Position numbers and translations under genes: made by a program. From assembly GCA_020216745.1 (NCBI GenBank), contig JAIWNQ010000244.1, positions 1 through 14,987 on the forward strand: DNA of 14,987 nucleotides, read 5' to 3'. Every line of letters starts with the position of its first letter. Positions within the stretch are counted from its first letter, which is position 1. This DNA comes from Candidatus Hydrogenedens sp. (GTDB lineage: Bacteria > Hydrogenedentota > Hydrogenedentia > Hydrogenedentales > Hydrogenedentaceae). Under the pieces are notes generated by a model that did not search any database, had not been told where the DNA came from, and worked only from the letters and a program-made list of their open reading frames with translations. Positions 8,298 through 14,987 of the stretch are shown piece after piece.

Positions 8298-10067
8298 TTA
8301 TTTTTTAGAATGGGCGAGGGTATTGAAATAGAAGAAAAGGAACCCACCAAGTAGTGATAGGAGAGATACTGTTATACCAATAATTCGTTCTGTCCCTTGC
8401 GTGGAAATTACGGAAATGATAAACAGAGCGATAGCTATCAGCACACCACAAGTGCCTACAATTTTATATGGTGAAAAATATTCTTTTCCTTCTATAACTT
8501 CTTTATCTTCATCTAACTTACCGATAGGATTCTCAATCTTCTGGAAGAATTTGCCAATATTATTCCGTTCTGAGATAGAAGCGGGAACGAGGATCGTGAT
8601 TAGTTCCATACATACATATGTTATGGATGTTGTTGCTAAGAACATGGCTATTTCCATCTTCATCGTTAAACCCCAGAGAATAAGTTCTTTTTTATCAGCA
8701 ACCCAAGCAATCCCAAAAGGTAGTGTGAACGATTTTGCCCACAACTGGATATACAAGAACAATAGTCCGACAAGTGTCCCTATACAAAACCCAAAGATGG
8801 CACTACGTGCCGTGTATCTTTTAGAGACCATCCCTAACATCATGGGCACAGCAACAGGTCCTGTGGCTACACCGAACAAAGTCACCATCACCCGAAATAG
8901 ATTCTCTGCCTTGCCACGGCTGAGCAGTAAAGCAACTATTAAGGCTAAAATTCCGACCACAACTGTGCTGATACGCCCTGTCCATATCAGTTCCTTTTCC
9001 TGAGCATAAGGGCGAATTAGCCGTCGATAGACATCTTGCGTAATAACACTGGCACAGACATTAAAATCACTACTCAACGTAGACATTGTCGCGGAGAACA
9101 TTGCTGAGATAAGTAGCCCTAACATCCCAGCAGGTAGAAGCATTGAACATAAGATTGGATAAATATCACCAGCATCTTTCAATTCTGGCACAATTAATTT
9201 GCCAGCAAAAGCAGGGAAAAACATGAGTGGAGGACCAATAATATATAGAATAATCACAGTGAGACCGACTTTATTTACCTCCTTCTCATCACGCACACAA
9301 TAGTAACGTTGTATCAACGACCAATTAATACTACTCCAAGAAAAGGCATAAAGTATCACTAATGGAATAACATAACTCCATGGGAATTCATCATTGGTAA
9401 GGTGGAAAAATCCTTTGGGAACACTTTCAAAAATGTGAGTAATACCACCAGCGTGGTATATGGATAATGGCAAAATAACGAGTAAACCTGCACCCAACAC
9501 AATGAATTGAATAAAATCAGTAATCGTAACTGCCCAAAGCCCACCAAGAAAAGTGCAAAAGAGAATAATACCACCTACGAGAAGTATGGAGTTGGCAATA
9601 GAGATATTCGTAATAATGGAGACGAACTTACCCGTTGCTAATAGTTTCATACTATCATCAATAATTTTAACTGGCACTCCTTGCCAAACAAGGATTTGAC
9701 GTAATGTCCCGTTATAGCGTTCTTCTACAAACTCGACTGGACTATTCACACGTAGTCTACGCCAACGCCAACCAAACACGTAAGCACTGAAAATAGTAGC
9801 AGGCACCGCTACCCACAGTAGCGTAATACCGACCCAGCCATAACGATAACAGAGGGATGGATAGAAAACGAAGGCGGCAACACTGAAACTGGTCATCCAG
9901 AAGGAAACCCCACTAAGCCACCACGGAATACGATTTCCTCCTTTAAAATAATCCTTCAATTGCTGGATATAGCGATAAGAATAAAGGCTAACCCCTAACA
10001 TCAGAACAAAATAGAAAAGGATTAATATCCAGTCTGCATATCCTAAACTTTTCGTAACTATGTTCAC
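8298..10067 (-). CDS. Sodium:solute symporter (SSS family)
   Basis: A 589-residue inner-membrane secondary transporter of the SSS family (SLC5-like, LeuT fold), with about 13-14 hydrophobic segments and usual family length. Family marks are KDYFKGGNRIPWWLSGVSFW near residues 38-57, GGLWAVTITDFIQF at 175-188, IQRYYCVRDEKE at about 252-263, and SAMFSATMSTLSSDFNV at 321-337. The last corresponds to the TM8 segment whose Ser/Thr residues help form the sodium site. The substrate is not readable from sequence; its partners in the unit suggest a sugar, amino-sugar or polyol. The start is GTG at 10067, supported by AAGGAG about 10 nt upstream. It is the last gene of the - strand unit, 41 nt after the isomerase-like gene. 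No strong terminator is visible in the 151 nt after its stop. Confidence 0.9.
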   Translation of the reverse strand: MNIVTKSLGYADWILILFYFVLMLGVSLYSYRYIQQLKDYFKGGNRIPWWLSGVSFWMTSFSVAAFVFYPSLCYRYGWVGITLLWVAVPATIFSAYVFGWRWRRLRVNSPVEFVEERYNGTLRQILVWQGVPVKIIDDSMKLLATGKFVSIITNISIANSILLVGGIILFCTFLGGLWAVTITDFIQFIVLGAGLLVILPLSIYHAGGITHIFESVPKGFFHLTNDEFPWSYVIPLVILYAFSWSSINWSLIQRYYCVRDEKEVNKVGLTVIILYIIGPPLMFFPAFAGKLIVPELKDAGDIYPILCSMLLPAGMLGLLISAMFSATMSTLSSDFNVCASVITQDVYRRLIRPYAQEKELIWTGRISTVVVGILALIVALLLSRGKAENLFRVMVTLFGVATGPVAVPMMLGMVSKRYTARSAIFGFCIGTLVGLLFLYIQLWAKSFTLPFGIAWVADKKELILWGLTMKMEIAMFLATTSITYVCMELITILVPASISERNNIGKFFQKIENPIGKLDEDKEVIEGKEYFSPYKIVGTCGVLIAIALFIISVISTQGTERIIGITVSLLSLLGGFLFFYFNTLAHSKK

Positions 10068-10108
10068 AGGCTATCCACTCCTTACTATAAAAATATGTTT
10101 CGGTCTAA

Positions 10109-10945
10109 TTATTTAAAACAACCAATAGAATGCACGTATTTTACGGAAGTCTCTATTGCATCTTTAATTTGCTGTTCATTTAGTTCCACCCCTTTTACAC
10201 CCTCAAATTCAATAGTGATGGGACCATTATAATGATGTTCTTTTAAGATTTTTACAATTTCGGGAAAGTTTACTTTCCCCTGCCCAAGTGGAGGGAAGTT
10301 CCATGTCTCATACTCTCCCGTATGGTCTTTAAATTCAACCGTTGCGACATACGGGACAGACTTTTTTAATTCAGTAACTGCATCTGTATTTTGATTGTAA
10401 TAGGTAATATTTGCAGTATCAAAGTTTACACGTACCCGTGGATGATTAATTGCTTTCATTGTCTCAATCTGCACATCACCATTAGTTCCTAAATCAGGAT
10501 GCGTTTCTAATACTAAAGTCACATCATATTTCTCAGCCACATCACCTGCTTTGCGTAATCGTTCGTATACAACCTCTTTTGGGGTCTCTTTACGTTTAGC
10601 GGAAAGGAAAAGATAATGAACACCCATTTGTGAACACACTTTAAATTGGTCTTCCAATTGCTGGATACAGTTATCTTGTGTTATATCAGCCTCACCTCGA
10701 AGAACCAAAACCTTTAAGTTATGCTCATTTAATTTTTTCATCACTTCTGCAACTTGGTCAGCAGTTGGAACAGCCATGAATAAGTATTTTACCCCTATAG
10801 AAGGCAAGTGTGTCCATGCACTTTCTTGATATGCACCATAACTCATCAAACGTACTGCCACAGGTGGACAAAATTCTTCTTCACTGTTAGCAATTGTTGA
10901 CATAAGACATAACAAAGTAAAAACTATCACTCCTATCCACTTCAT
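10109..10945 (-). CDS. Secreted sugar phosphate isomerase/epimerase-like TIM-barrel protein
   Basis: A xylose isomerase-like TIM barrel of 278 residues. I place the start at ATG 10945 rather than the in-frame ATG 10975, because AAGG lies about 9 nt before the inner ATG while no Shine-Dalgarno precedes the outer one. The inner start also gives a clean Sec signal, MKWIGVIVFTLLCLMSTIANS, with cleavage probably near residue 21. Metal-site residues expected for the family are present at normal spacing: Glu147 (VLETH), Asp176 (NFDTAN), His208 (FKDH) and Glu246 (IEFEG). The phrase LGQGKVNFPEIVKIL is typical of the C-terminal half. Characterised members isomerise or epimerise sugars or inositol derivatives in the cytoplasm; this one should act outside it. 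It sits 40 nt after the DegT-like gene and 41 nt before the symporter, so it is probably co-transcribed. Confidence 0.85.
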   Translation of the reverse strand: MKWIGVIVFTLLCLMSTIANSEEEFCPPVAVRLMSYGAYQESAWTHLPSIGVKYLFMAVPTADQVAEVMKKLNEHNLKVLVLRGEADITQDNCIQQLEDQFKVCSQMGVHYLFLSAKRKETPKEVVYERLRKAGDVAEKYDVTLVLETHPDLGTNGDVQIETMKAINHPRVRVNFDTANITYYNQNTDAVTELKKSVPYVATVEFKDHTGEYETWNFPPLGQGKVNFPEIVKILKEHHYNGPITIEFEGVKGVELNEQQIKDAIETSVKYVHSIGCFK

Positions 10946-10985
10946 TTTTCTTATCCTTCTTTTTATACTTTGCATTTTGGTTCTA

Positions 10986-12311
10986 TCACACTAATTCTTT
11001 ACGATGGGCCCAAACTTTTTGAAATGCCTTAACATATTGCTCAACCAATTCAGGAACTTCTTTTGTAAAGTATGGTAGAGCAATATTCGTTTCATTTGCC
11101 TGTTTCGAACCAGGCAACTCAGGGATAACAGGCTTGTGATGCCACCATTCATCTTCTGCGTATACAGGCAATTCATGTTGTAATGTATAATGAAGTCCAT
11201 CAGCATGAACACCTTCCGCACGTAAAGCCTCCACAAGCCGATTTCGTGGCACACCTGTTTTCTTTTCATCAACAAACAGCATATTCCACTGATAATGAAG
11301 TCGTTTTACATCCTTTCTTCCGCTGGTCTGCTCCGAAAGCCCTTCCAATTCTAAAAGTTGGTCATTTAGCTTCCGAATTTGACGAACACCAGCTTCATTC
11401 CGTTCTTCCAGTCCTATCAACTGACAACGAGCAAGTACTGCTGCCATCGGATGCATTCGTAATTTAACACCCAAACCTGAACCCGAATATTTCGTGTATG
11501 GATTATCCTTTGGCAAATTTGTTACTTTATAATCACCAAAAGCAACTGCACGTCCCCAATCATCTGCATTTTGATAAACACCCATACCACCTTCAATAGC
11601 AGGTAAAGGCTTGCTCATCTGATAACTAAAAATAGCCATTCTGCTCCATGTGCCCATTAACTTCCCTTTTAATCTTGCTCCGTGTGCATGGGCACAATCT
11701 TCAAGAACAATAAGTCCTTTCTCATTCGCCCAGTCATTAATGTCATCCATATCTGCTGGCAAACCAATCCAATGAACTGGAAGAACAGCCTTCGTATTCG
11801 GCGTTAGCCGTTTCTTTGCATCATTTAAATCAAAATTGAGTGTTTGTGGATTAATATCTACAAAAACAGGAACCAACCCAAACAAACGCATCGGAAGAAT
11901 AGTTGCAAAGAAGGTATACGAAGGAACCATAATCTCACTGCCAGGTGGTAAATTAAGAGCAAAAAACATCGCAAGTAATGCACTTGTCCCATTAAAATGC
12001 GCCTTTACATAAGGCACCTGCATATAATTCTTCCAGTCCTCCTCCAATTTATCTATTGGATTGTAAGACGGATTCCGAACCAATTCTAATACTGCGTCTT
12101 CCTCCGCCTTACCATAACGAGGCCAGCGTGCAGAATCATCTTGCGGATAAGTTACTGCAGGGCTACCACCAAACAATGCTAATGTCTCATTAGCACCCCA
12201 TGCATTCTTAACCGTAGATGTACCAGCTACCGCAGTCATAACACCTGCAGATTTTAAAAATTCTCTGCGAGTAGAAAAACGTTTTTCTTTATGTTTATTA
12301 TCCTTTTCCAT
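10986..12311 (-). CDS. DegT/DnrJ/EryC1/StrS family PLP-dependent enzyme with Tat signal
   Basis: A 441-residue fold-type I PLP protein of the sugar aminotransferase family. It opens with a twin-arginine signal: STRREFLKSAG (Arg15-Arg16), a hydrophobic stretch, and an AWGA-type cleavage region near residue 40. The catalytic domain follows: FNGTSALLAMFFAL (about 106-118), the cofactor loop VPSYTFFAT, VLPVHWIGLPADM, LEDCAHAHGA with Asp205 for the PLP nitrogen, and FSYQMSKPLPAIEGG with Lys234 at the position of the Schiff-base lysine. Classical members transaminate nucleotide-linked keto-sugars in the cytosol; Tat export of a folded PLP enzyme would place this one in the periplasm, so its reaction is uncertain. 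AGGAG 7 nt upstream supports ATG 12311. It is the first gene of a three-gene unit with the isomerase-like protein and the SSS symporter. Confidence 0.88.
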   Translation of the reverse strand: MEKDNKHKEKRFSTRREFLKSAGVMTAVAGTSTVKNAWGANETLALFGGSPAVTYPQDDSARWPRYGKAEEDAVLELVRNPSYNPIDKLEEDWKNYMQVPYVKAHFNGTSALLAMFFALNLPPGSEIMVPSYTFFATILPMRLFGLVPVFVDINPQTLNFDLNDAKKRLTPNTKAVLPVHWIGLPADMDDINDWANEKGLIVLEDCAHAHGARLKGKLMGTWSRMAIFSYQMSKPLPAIEGGMGVYQNADDWGRAVAFGDYKVTNLPKDNPYTKYSGSGLGVKLRMHPMAAVLARCQLIGLEERNEAGVRQIRKLNDQLLELEGLSEQTSGRKDVKRLHYQWNMLFVDEKKTGVPRNRLVEALRAEGVHADGLHYTLQHELPVYAEDEWWHHKPVIPELPGSKQANETNIALPYFTKEVPELVEQYVKAFQKVWAHRKELV

Positions 12312-12337
12312 AACCCTTCTCCTGTTTGTAAATTCTA

Positions 12338-12365
12338 TTTATACATCACTTATATTTTAAGCCAA
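12338..12365 (-). promoter_or_regulatory. Candidate sigma70-type promoter of the DegT/isomerase/symporter unit
   Basis: On the - strand, TTGGCT (12365-12360, 4/6 to the -35 consensus) is followed after 16 nt by TATAAA (12343-12338, 5/6 to the -10 consensus), about 27 nt before the DegT-like ATG. The fit is fair, but AT-rich DNA gives such matches by chance and the leader would be short. Confidence 0.35.
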
Positions 12366-12442
12366 GAATAACAAATAAAAACAAATTTGCATAATGTATA
12401 AAGTCCCTAAAAATAAATTTATAATAAATCCTATTAATTTAG

Positions 12443-12726
12443 CTAAACACACAAATATTTTGTCAGAGCATATTAACCTGTCCAGAAGTAAATCAAATTT
12501 TTAATGTCGTATCTCAGACCTATCTTAATCCTGAATCAGCTCAGACCGTAATAGCAATAGAACAGTTTCGTCTGAAACATAGTCGGTGACCAAAAGAGTT
12601 GCAAGAACTTGTACCAGATTATATTCTATCTATTCCCAAAGACCCATGGAATCATGGTAAACCCATAAAATATATGATGGCTTTTCACTTTCTGTGAGCA
12701 CGTCTTCAAAAGAAGCAACCAGATAG
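12443..12726 (+). pseudogene. Decayed gene remnant, C-terminal 'AIERYRLKHGRWP...LVPDYL...P.DPW' type domain
   Basis: No intact gene lies in 12312-12771, but the + strand frame beginning at 12443 reads AIEQFRLKHSR, stop, PKELQELVPDYILSIPKDPW and then GKPIKY. This matches a C-terminal module I know from many proteins of Planctomycetes- and Hydrogenedentes-type genomes (roughly A.ERYRL.HGRWP..L..LVP.YL...P.DPFDGKPL.Y..). The stop (TGA at 12587-12589) sits exactly at the conserved Trp, as from TGG. After KY the module normally continues to a 'DGF.LYSVG' end: DGFSLSV is readable from 12676 only in another frame, which ends at TAG 12724. So a nonsense change and a frameshift are both present. Upstream the frame closes at 12440, with no start or N-terminal domain, so this is a truncated relic. 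It is convergent with the ceramidase-like gene. Confidence 0.65.
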
Positions 12727-12771
12727 TTTATAAAATCCTATTCAGCAATAAATGTGATAGGCTTAATATGA

Positions 12772-14130
12772 TTACTTAATTTGAGTCCACATTTGTGTAA
12801 CAGCATTCAGGATGAGTTCTTCGATGTCTTCTTTCCATTTGGCAGGCATTTTATATTCTAATTGTGAAGTATCACCTTCATAGCCTCCTTCACGAATCAC
12901 CCGAGCAGAAGGGATATAACTCATCAGGTCATTGGAATAACCTAACACCATTGCATTTGTCTGTAACTGCTGTTTTATAGCAATGGCATAATCAACAACA
13001 ACCTCTCCGCCCAATGCTATTATAGGGTATCCACCGATATTCCATACCTGTATCGGATAGGGATACGAAGTTCTCAAGGGAATTCCCCGTTCCAAATCTT
13101 TTAACAAATAGAGAGCAGAACGGCGAATATACTCCGCCTTATTTGTGTCATTGGCTATTTGTTGGAGCTCCTCTTTCGACAAAGGTGCTTCCAGTGGTAG
13201 TGTAACAGTCTCATATCTTGTTTTCAGAGATGAAGGTAATTCTTGTAAGTTGTCTTCTATAGCATGAGTAACTGCTACCGCAAGTTCTTTCCCATACTGT
13301 TGTGCTAAGGCGACTGTTCTGCGGGGCAAAGGATTTATATCTGCACCACAACCCGCCACAAAAAGGGCTTTCGCCATAGGATATGCTTGCTCTAACTCTA
13401 TCTGGGCAAACCCTGGATAATCGCCACACCACTGATAGCCAGATAAAACTGTCGAATGACACGCATAACCAAACACAATGGCACGGATACTATCATCCCC
13501 AGCATTTTTAACCACAAGTATAGGTACAGAATGGTCCACAGGACCTTTGTAATCATACGTGGTTTCGATTTCTGCCTCTTTATTATTACGACGATTTACA
13601 GCAAAACGAACGACCCCTCTTCCCATAAATAACTTTGCAGATTCTAAATGCCCAATTGCAGTAACAATAGTATCCACAACCTTTTTTTCGAGTTCTTCTG
13701 TGTATTGTTGAATTTTATTCAAATGTTCCGTGTCATCTGCAATCTTATACATAGCAATCAGTGAATCCCCAACAACAGGACCTGAATGGGTATGAGAACT
13801 ATTTAAAAGGATATCCCCAGATTCTAACCCCGTCTTTTCTTTTACATGCTGTTTTATCCTTTGTGACATTTCCGCAGTGAAACCAAGTATGTCACTGCTA
13901 ACAATCACCACCGTTTTTCCCTGAGAATCCTGTAAAGATAAAGCCTTTACCCATAGTGGGTGTATTGTCCCTTCTGCTGGACGGTCACGCATCGCATAAC
14001 CCGCCAACCATAAACCCGTAGGTGGTGTTATATCACATACCGCAACACCTGCCTTCCATACCTCCTCAGCCGAACCAATACATAAAACAAAAGAAACAAA
14101 CAGTACACAAAAACCAAAAACTTTTCTCAT
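12772..14130 (-). CDS. Secreted neutral/alkaline ceramidase-like hydrolase (N-terminal domain only)
   Basis: A 452-residue exported protein; MRKVFGFCVLFVSFVLCIGSAEE is a Sec signal, cleavage near 20-22. The mature protein is the neutral/alkaline non-lysosomal ceramidase N-terminal domain: AGVAVCDITPPTG (27-39), NSSHTHSGP (110-118, His113/His115), YACHSTVLSG (222-231, His225), GDYPGFAQ, VAGCGADINP (258-267), GGE376, GYSND (397-401) and EGGYEG (414-419). His225, Glu376 and a C-terminal Tyr fit the zinc-site pattern of the Pseudomonas enzyme. Two oddities: the roughly 150-200 residue C-terminal domain of true ceramidases is absent, and the segment where they carry the GDxSPN serine reads ADINPL. 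Ceramide amidase activity is therefore doubtful, and it may hydrolyse another substrate. AAGGA 7 nt upstream supports ATG 14130. It stands upstream of the DegT/isomerase/symporter unit on the same strand and may share its theme. Confidence 0.85.
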   Translation of the reverse strand: MRKVFGFCVLFVSFVLCIGSAEEVWKAGVAVCDITPPTGLWLAGYAMRDRPAEGTIHPLWVKALSLQDSQGKTVVIVSSDILGFTAEMSQRIKQHVKEKTGLESGDILLNSSHTHSGPVVGDSLIAMYKIADDTEHLNKIQQYTEELEKKVVDTIVTAIGHLESAKLFMGRGVVRFAVNRRNNKEAEIETTYDYKGPVDHSVPILVVKNAGDDSIRAIVFGYACHSTVLSGYQWCGDYPGFAQIELEQAYPMAKALFVAGCGADINPLPRRTVALAQQYGKELAVAVTHAIEDNLQELPSSLKTRYETVTLPLEAPLSKEELQQIANDTNKAEYIRRSALYLLKDLERGIPLRTSYPYPIQVWNIGGYPIIALGGEVVVDYAIAIKQQLQTNAMVLGYSNDLMSYIPSARVIREGGYEGDTSQLEYKMPAKWKEDIEELILNAVTQMWTQIK

Positions 14131-14494
14131 GACAAAATCCTTAAATTAGGGTTATAAAAGTATCAAAGAATAAAAAAAGAATAAGATAGACAATATTTGA
14201 AAATCAAAAAGGAGATGATATATCCGAAATTAAATAGTACACAAATGCTAAAATTACTATGTAGTTAAGAAAGATAATTACGTACTCTTAAGGCAAATTA
14301 GAAATAAAAAAATGAAAGAAATTAATGGACAAAACATCTTGACCGATTCAAGTATTAGCCATGCAGTGCATTAGCCATACGGGCAAGGTTTTAAATGCTT
14401 TTTTCTATATCTATCTGATTACATGGTAAAGAGGTATGGATTATTCTATACGCAAGGGCATTATATGGCATACGAGACATTTTATAGATAGCAC
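14131..14494. other. Gene-free AT-rich region with a short direct repeat
   Basis: No supported gene. A 9-bp direct repeat, ATTAGCCAT, occurs at 14354-14362 and 14370-14378 (period 16). ATACG-, CAAGG- and GGCAT-type words recur at 14370-14480, which gives a decayed-repeat look. The proximal part must carry the ceramidase-like promoter, which I cannot place. Confidence 0.4.
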
Positions 14495-14514
14495 AGACAC
14501 CCCTGCCCGTGTCT
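14495..14514 (+). repeat. Short hairpin followed by T run
   Basis: AGACAC - CCCTGCCC - GTGTCT: a 6-bp stem with an 8-nt loop, followed by TTTTAATTTT on the + strand. It looks like an intrinsic terminator, but no + strand gene precedes it, so it may be a member of the repeat cluster at 14495-14835. Confidence 0.45.
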
Positions 14515-14549
14515 TTTTAATTTTCAATTACTTGATTGAAAGAACATTT

Positions 14550-14595
14550 AACCACAGAGTTTTTTCAATTCTTTCCTCCATGTTCTTTATGATTT
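14550..14595. repeat. Degenerate inverted repeat with ACCACAGAG arm
   Basis: AACCACAGAG at the left and CTTTATGATT at the right form an imperfect inverted repeat; the right arm differs from the perfect complement CTCTGTGGTT by three transitions. It resembles the 'aaccacagag...ctctgtggtt' hairpins seen between genes in many environmental bacteria, here eroded. Confidence 0.35.
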
Positions 14596-14621
14596 ACTTA
14601 TTTCTAAAGGTATAATGTAGT

Positions 14622-14639
14622 GGGAGCATCCCTGCTCCC
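14622..14639. repeat. Short perfect hairpin, GGGAGC arms
   Basis: GGGAGC - ATCCCT - GCTCCC: a 6-bp GC-rich stem with a 6-nt loop in otherwise AT-rich DNA, followed by TTAAAAAAAT. It belongs to the cluster of hairpins in this intergenic region. Confidence 0.5.
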
Positions 14640-14717
14640 TTAAAAAAATAACCATTAACATCCAATCTATCCATTTGGTAGCAAGGATAAATCTGTTACA
14701 TACATTCACTCTTCAGG

Positions 14718-14735
14718 GCAGACACACAGGTCTGC
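14718..14735. repeat. Short perfect hairpin, GCAGAC arms
   Basis: GCAGAC - ACACAG - GTCTGC: a 6-bp stem with a 6-nt loop. The wording GGGCAGACACACAGGTCTGC resembles short dispersed intergenic hairpins that I recall from several unrelated bacterial genomes. Confidence 0.5.
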
Positions 14736-14806
14736 TACTTCAGATAACAGTATGCAAAAAAATTTATTTGTATATATTCTTGATGAGTAAATAATTCAAA
14801 TAAATT

Positions 14807-14835
14807 CGGGCAGGCTCTTTATCAGAGACTGCCCG
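14807..14835 (-). terminator. Strong hairpin, probable terminator of the right-edge gene
   Basis: CGGGCAG, one mismatch, CTCT, loop TTATC, AGAG, one mismatch, CTGCCCG: an 11-bp stem interrupted once. It lies 30 nt beyond the stop of the - strand gene at the right edge and is followed on that strand by AATTTATTTG, a weak T-rich tract. Confidence 0.55.
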
Positions 14836-14865
14836 TAAATAGCCGTGAGCTTGTCTTATTTAGCC

Positions 14866-14987
14866 TTATTCTCTATCCGTTGGCATCTGCTTCGCTTTGA
14901 TACCTATCCGTATCAGCCCTAAAACAAGTATGAACATCGAGATTATACTCAAGATATACCATTCGCTTACTGGCAAACCTGCCTCCG
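14866..14987 (-). CDS. C-terminal end of a surface/exported protein with a sorting-tag-like anchor (partial)
   Basis: The frame is open to the right edge and ends at TAA 14866-14868, giving the last 39 residues: EAGLPVSEWYILSIISMFIL, a continuing hydrophobic stretch to GLIRIG, then the basic/polar tail IKAKQMPTDRE. The order short Pro-Trp motif, single membrane helix, basic end is that of C-terminal protein-sorting signals. LPVSEW is close to the IPTLSEW opening of the IPTL-CTERM class. If so, the protein is secreted and processed or anchored by an exosortase/rhombosortase-like or similar system. The body of the protein lies outside the window, so its function cannot be told. The gene is too short here for routine gene callers. 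An alternative is an ordinary C-terminal membrane anchor. Confidence 0.6.
   Translation of the reverse strand, partial: EAGLPVSEWYILSIISMFILVLGLIRIGIKAKQMPTDRE

Noticed and set aside
8401..9003. 200-codon open frame on the + strand inside the symporter gene
   Set aside because: It is antisense to a clear membrane transporter; its product has no recognisable domain and its frame mirrors the codon pattern of the real gene.
10946..10975. Ten-residue N-terminal extension of the isomerase-like protein (ATG 10975)
   Set aside because: No Shine-Dalgarno precedes it, and it places a very basic stretch ahead of a clean Sec signal; the inner ATG has AAGG at about 9 nt. It remains possible.
12587..12589. 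TGA read as tryptophan (alternative genetic code)
   Set aside because: Trp in all intact genes is TGG, including the DPW codon of the same remnant, and a frameshift also breaks this frame.
14354..14378. CRISPR array in the right intergenic region
   Set aside because: Only two 9-bp repeats with a 7-bp spacer are present; repeat and spacer lengths are far too short, and no cas gene is visible.

Overview
The window is bacterial DNA of low to moderate G+C with AT-rich intergenic gaps. It carries nine complete genes, two genes cut by the window edges, and one decayed gene. Several features point to a Gram-negative-type environmental lineage such as Candidatus Hydrogenedentes, Lentisphaerae or Planctomycetes. 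These are a long type II secretion-style pseudopilin ending in a 'MDGHVEF' motif, a GspB-like secretion assembly protein, a Tat-signal DegT-family protein, an exported sugar isomerase-like protein, and a ceramidase-domain protein without the C-terminal domain of the Pseudomonas enzyme. This placement is inferred from gene style and was not tested by any search.

Layout from the left. The C-terminal 288 residues of a transketolase-family enzyme run in from the edge on the + strand. Convergent to it is a class II fumarase (fumC, - strand). Next, on the - strand, come a pseudopilin with a strong hairpin terminator behind it and a structured leader in front, and an uncharacterised GT-B-like glycosyltransferase. 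On the + strand follow a GspB-like membrane protein with a long Pro/Gln/Glu/Thr-rich linker and a lipoprotein sugar-binding protein of the RbsB type.

From 12311 down to 8298 a three-gene - strand unit encodes a Tat-signal DegT/DnrJ/EryC1/StrS protein, a Sec-signal sugar phosphate isomerase/epimerase-like TIM barrel, and a sodium:solute symporter. The gaps are 40 and 41 nt. The likely theme is handling of a sugar or amino-sugar derivative outside the cytoplasm followed by sodium-coupled uptake; the substrate is unknown. Upstream on the same strand is a secreted ceramidase-domain hydrolase, separated from the unit by a 460-nt gap that holds a + strand pseudogene.

The last 0.85 kb is mostly non-coding and holds several short inverted repeats. 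At the right edge is the last 39 codons of a - strand gene whose product ends in a sorting-tag-like segment (LPVSEW, then a membrane helix and a basic tail). I see no phage, IS, CRISPR, tRNA or rRNA gene. Nothing here is clearly a new defence or mobile system. The most unusual items are the pseudogene, the exported PLP-enzyme/isomerase pair, the pseudopilin leader, the hairpin cluster and the C-terminal sorting tag.
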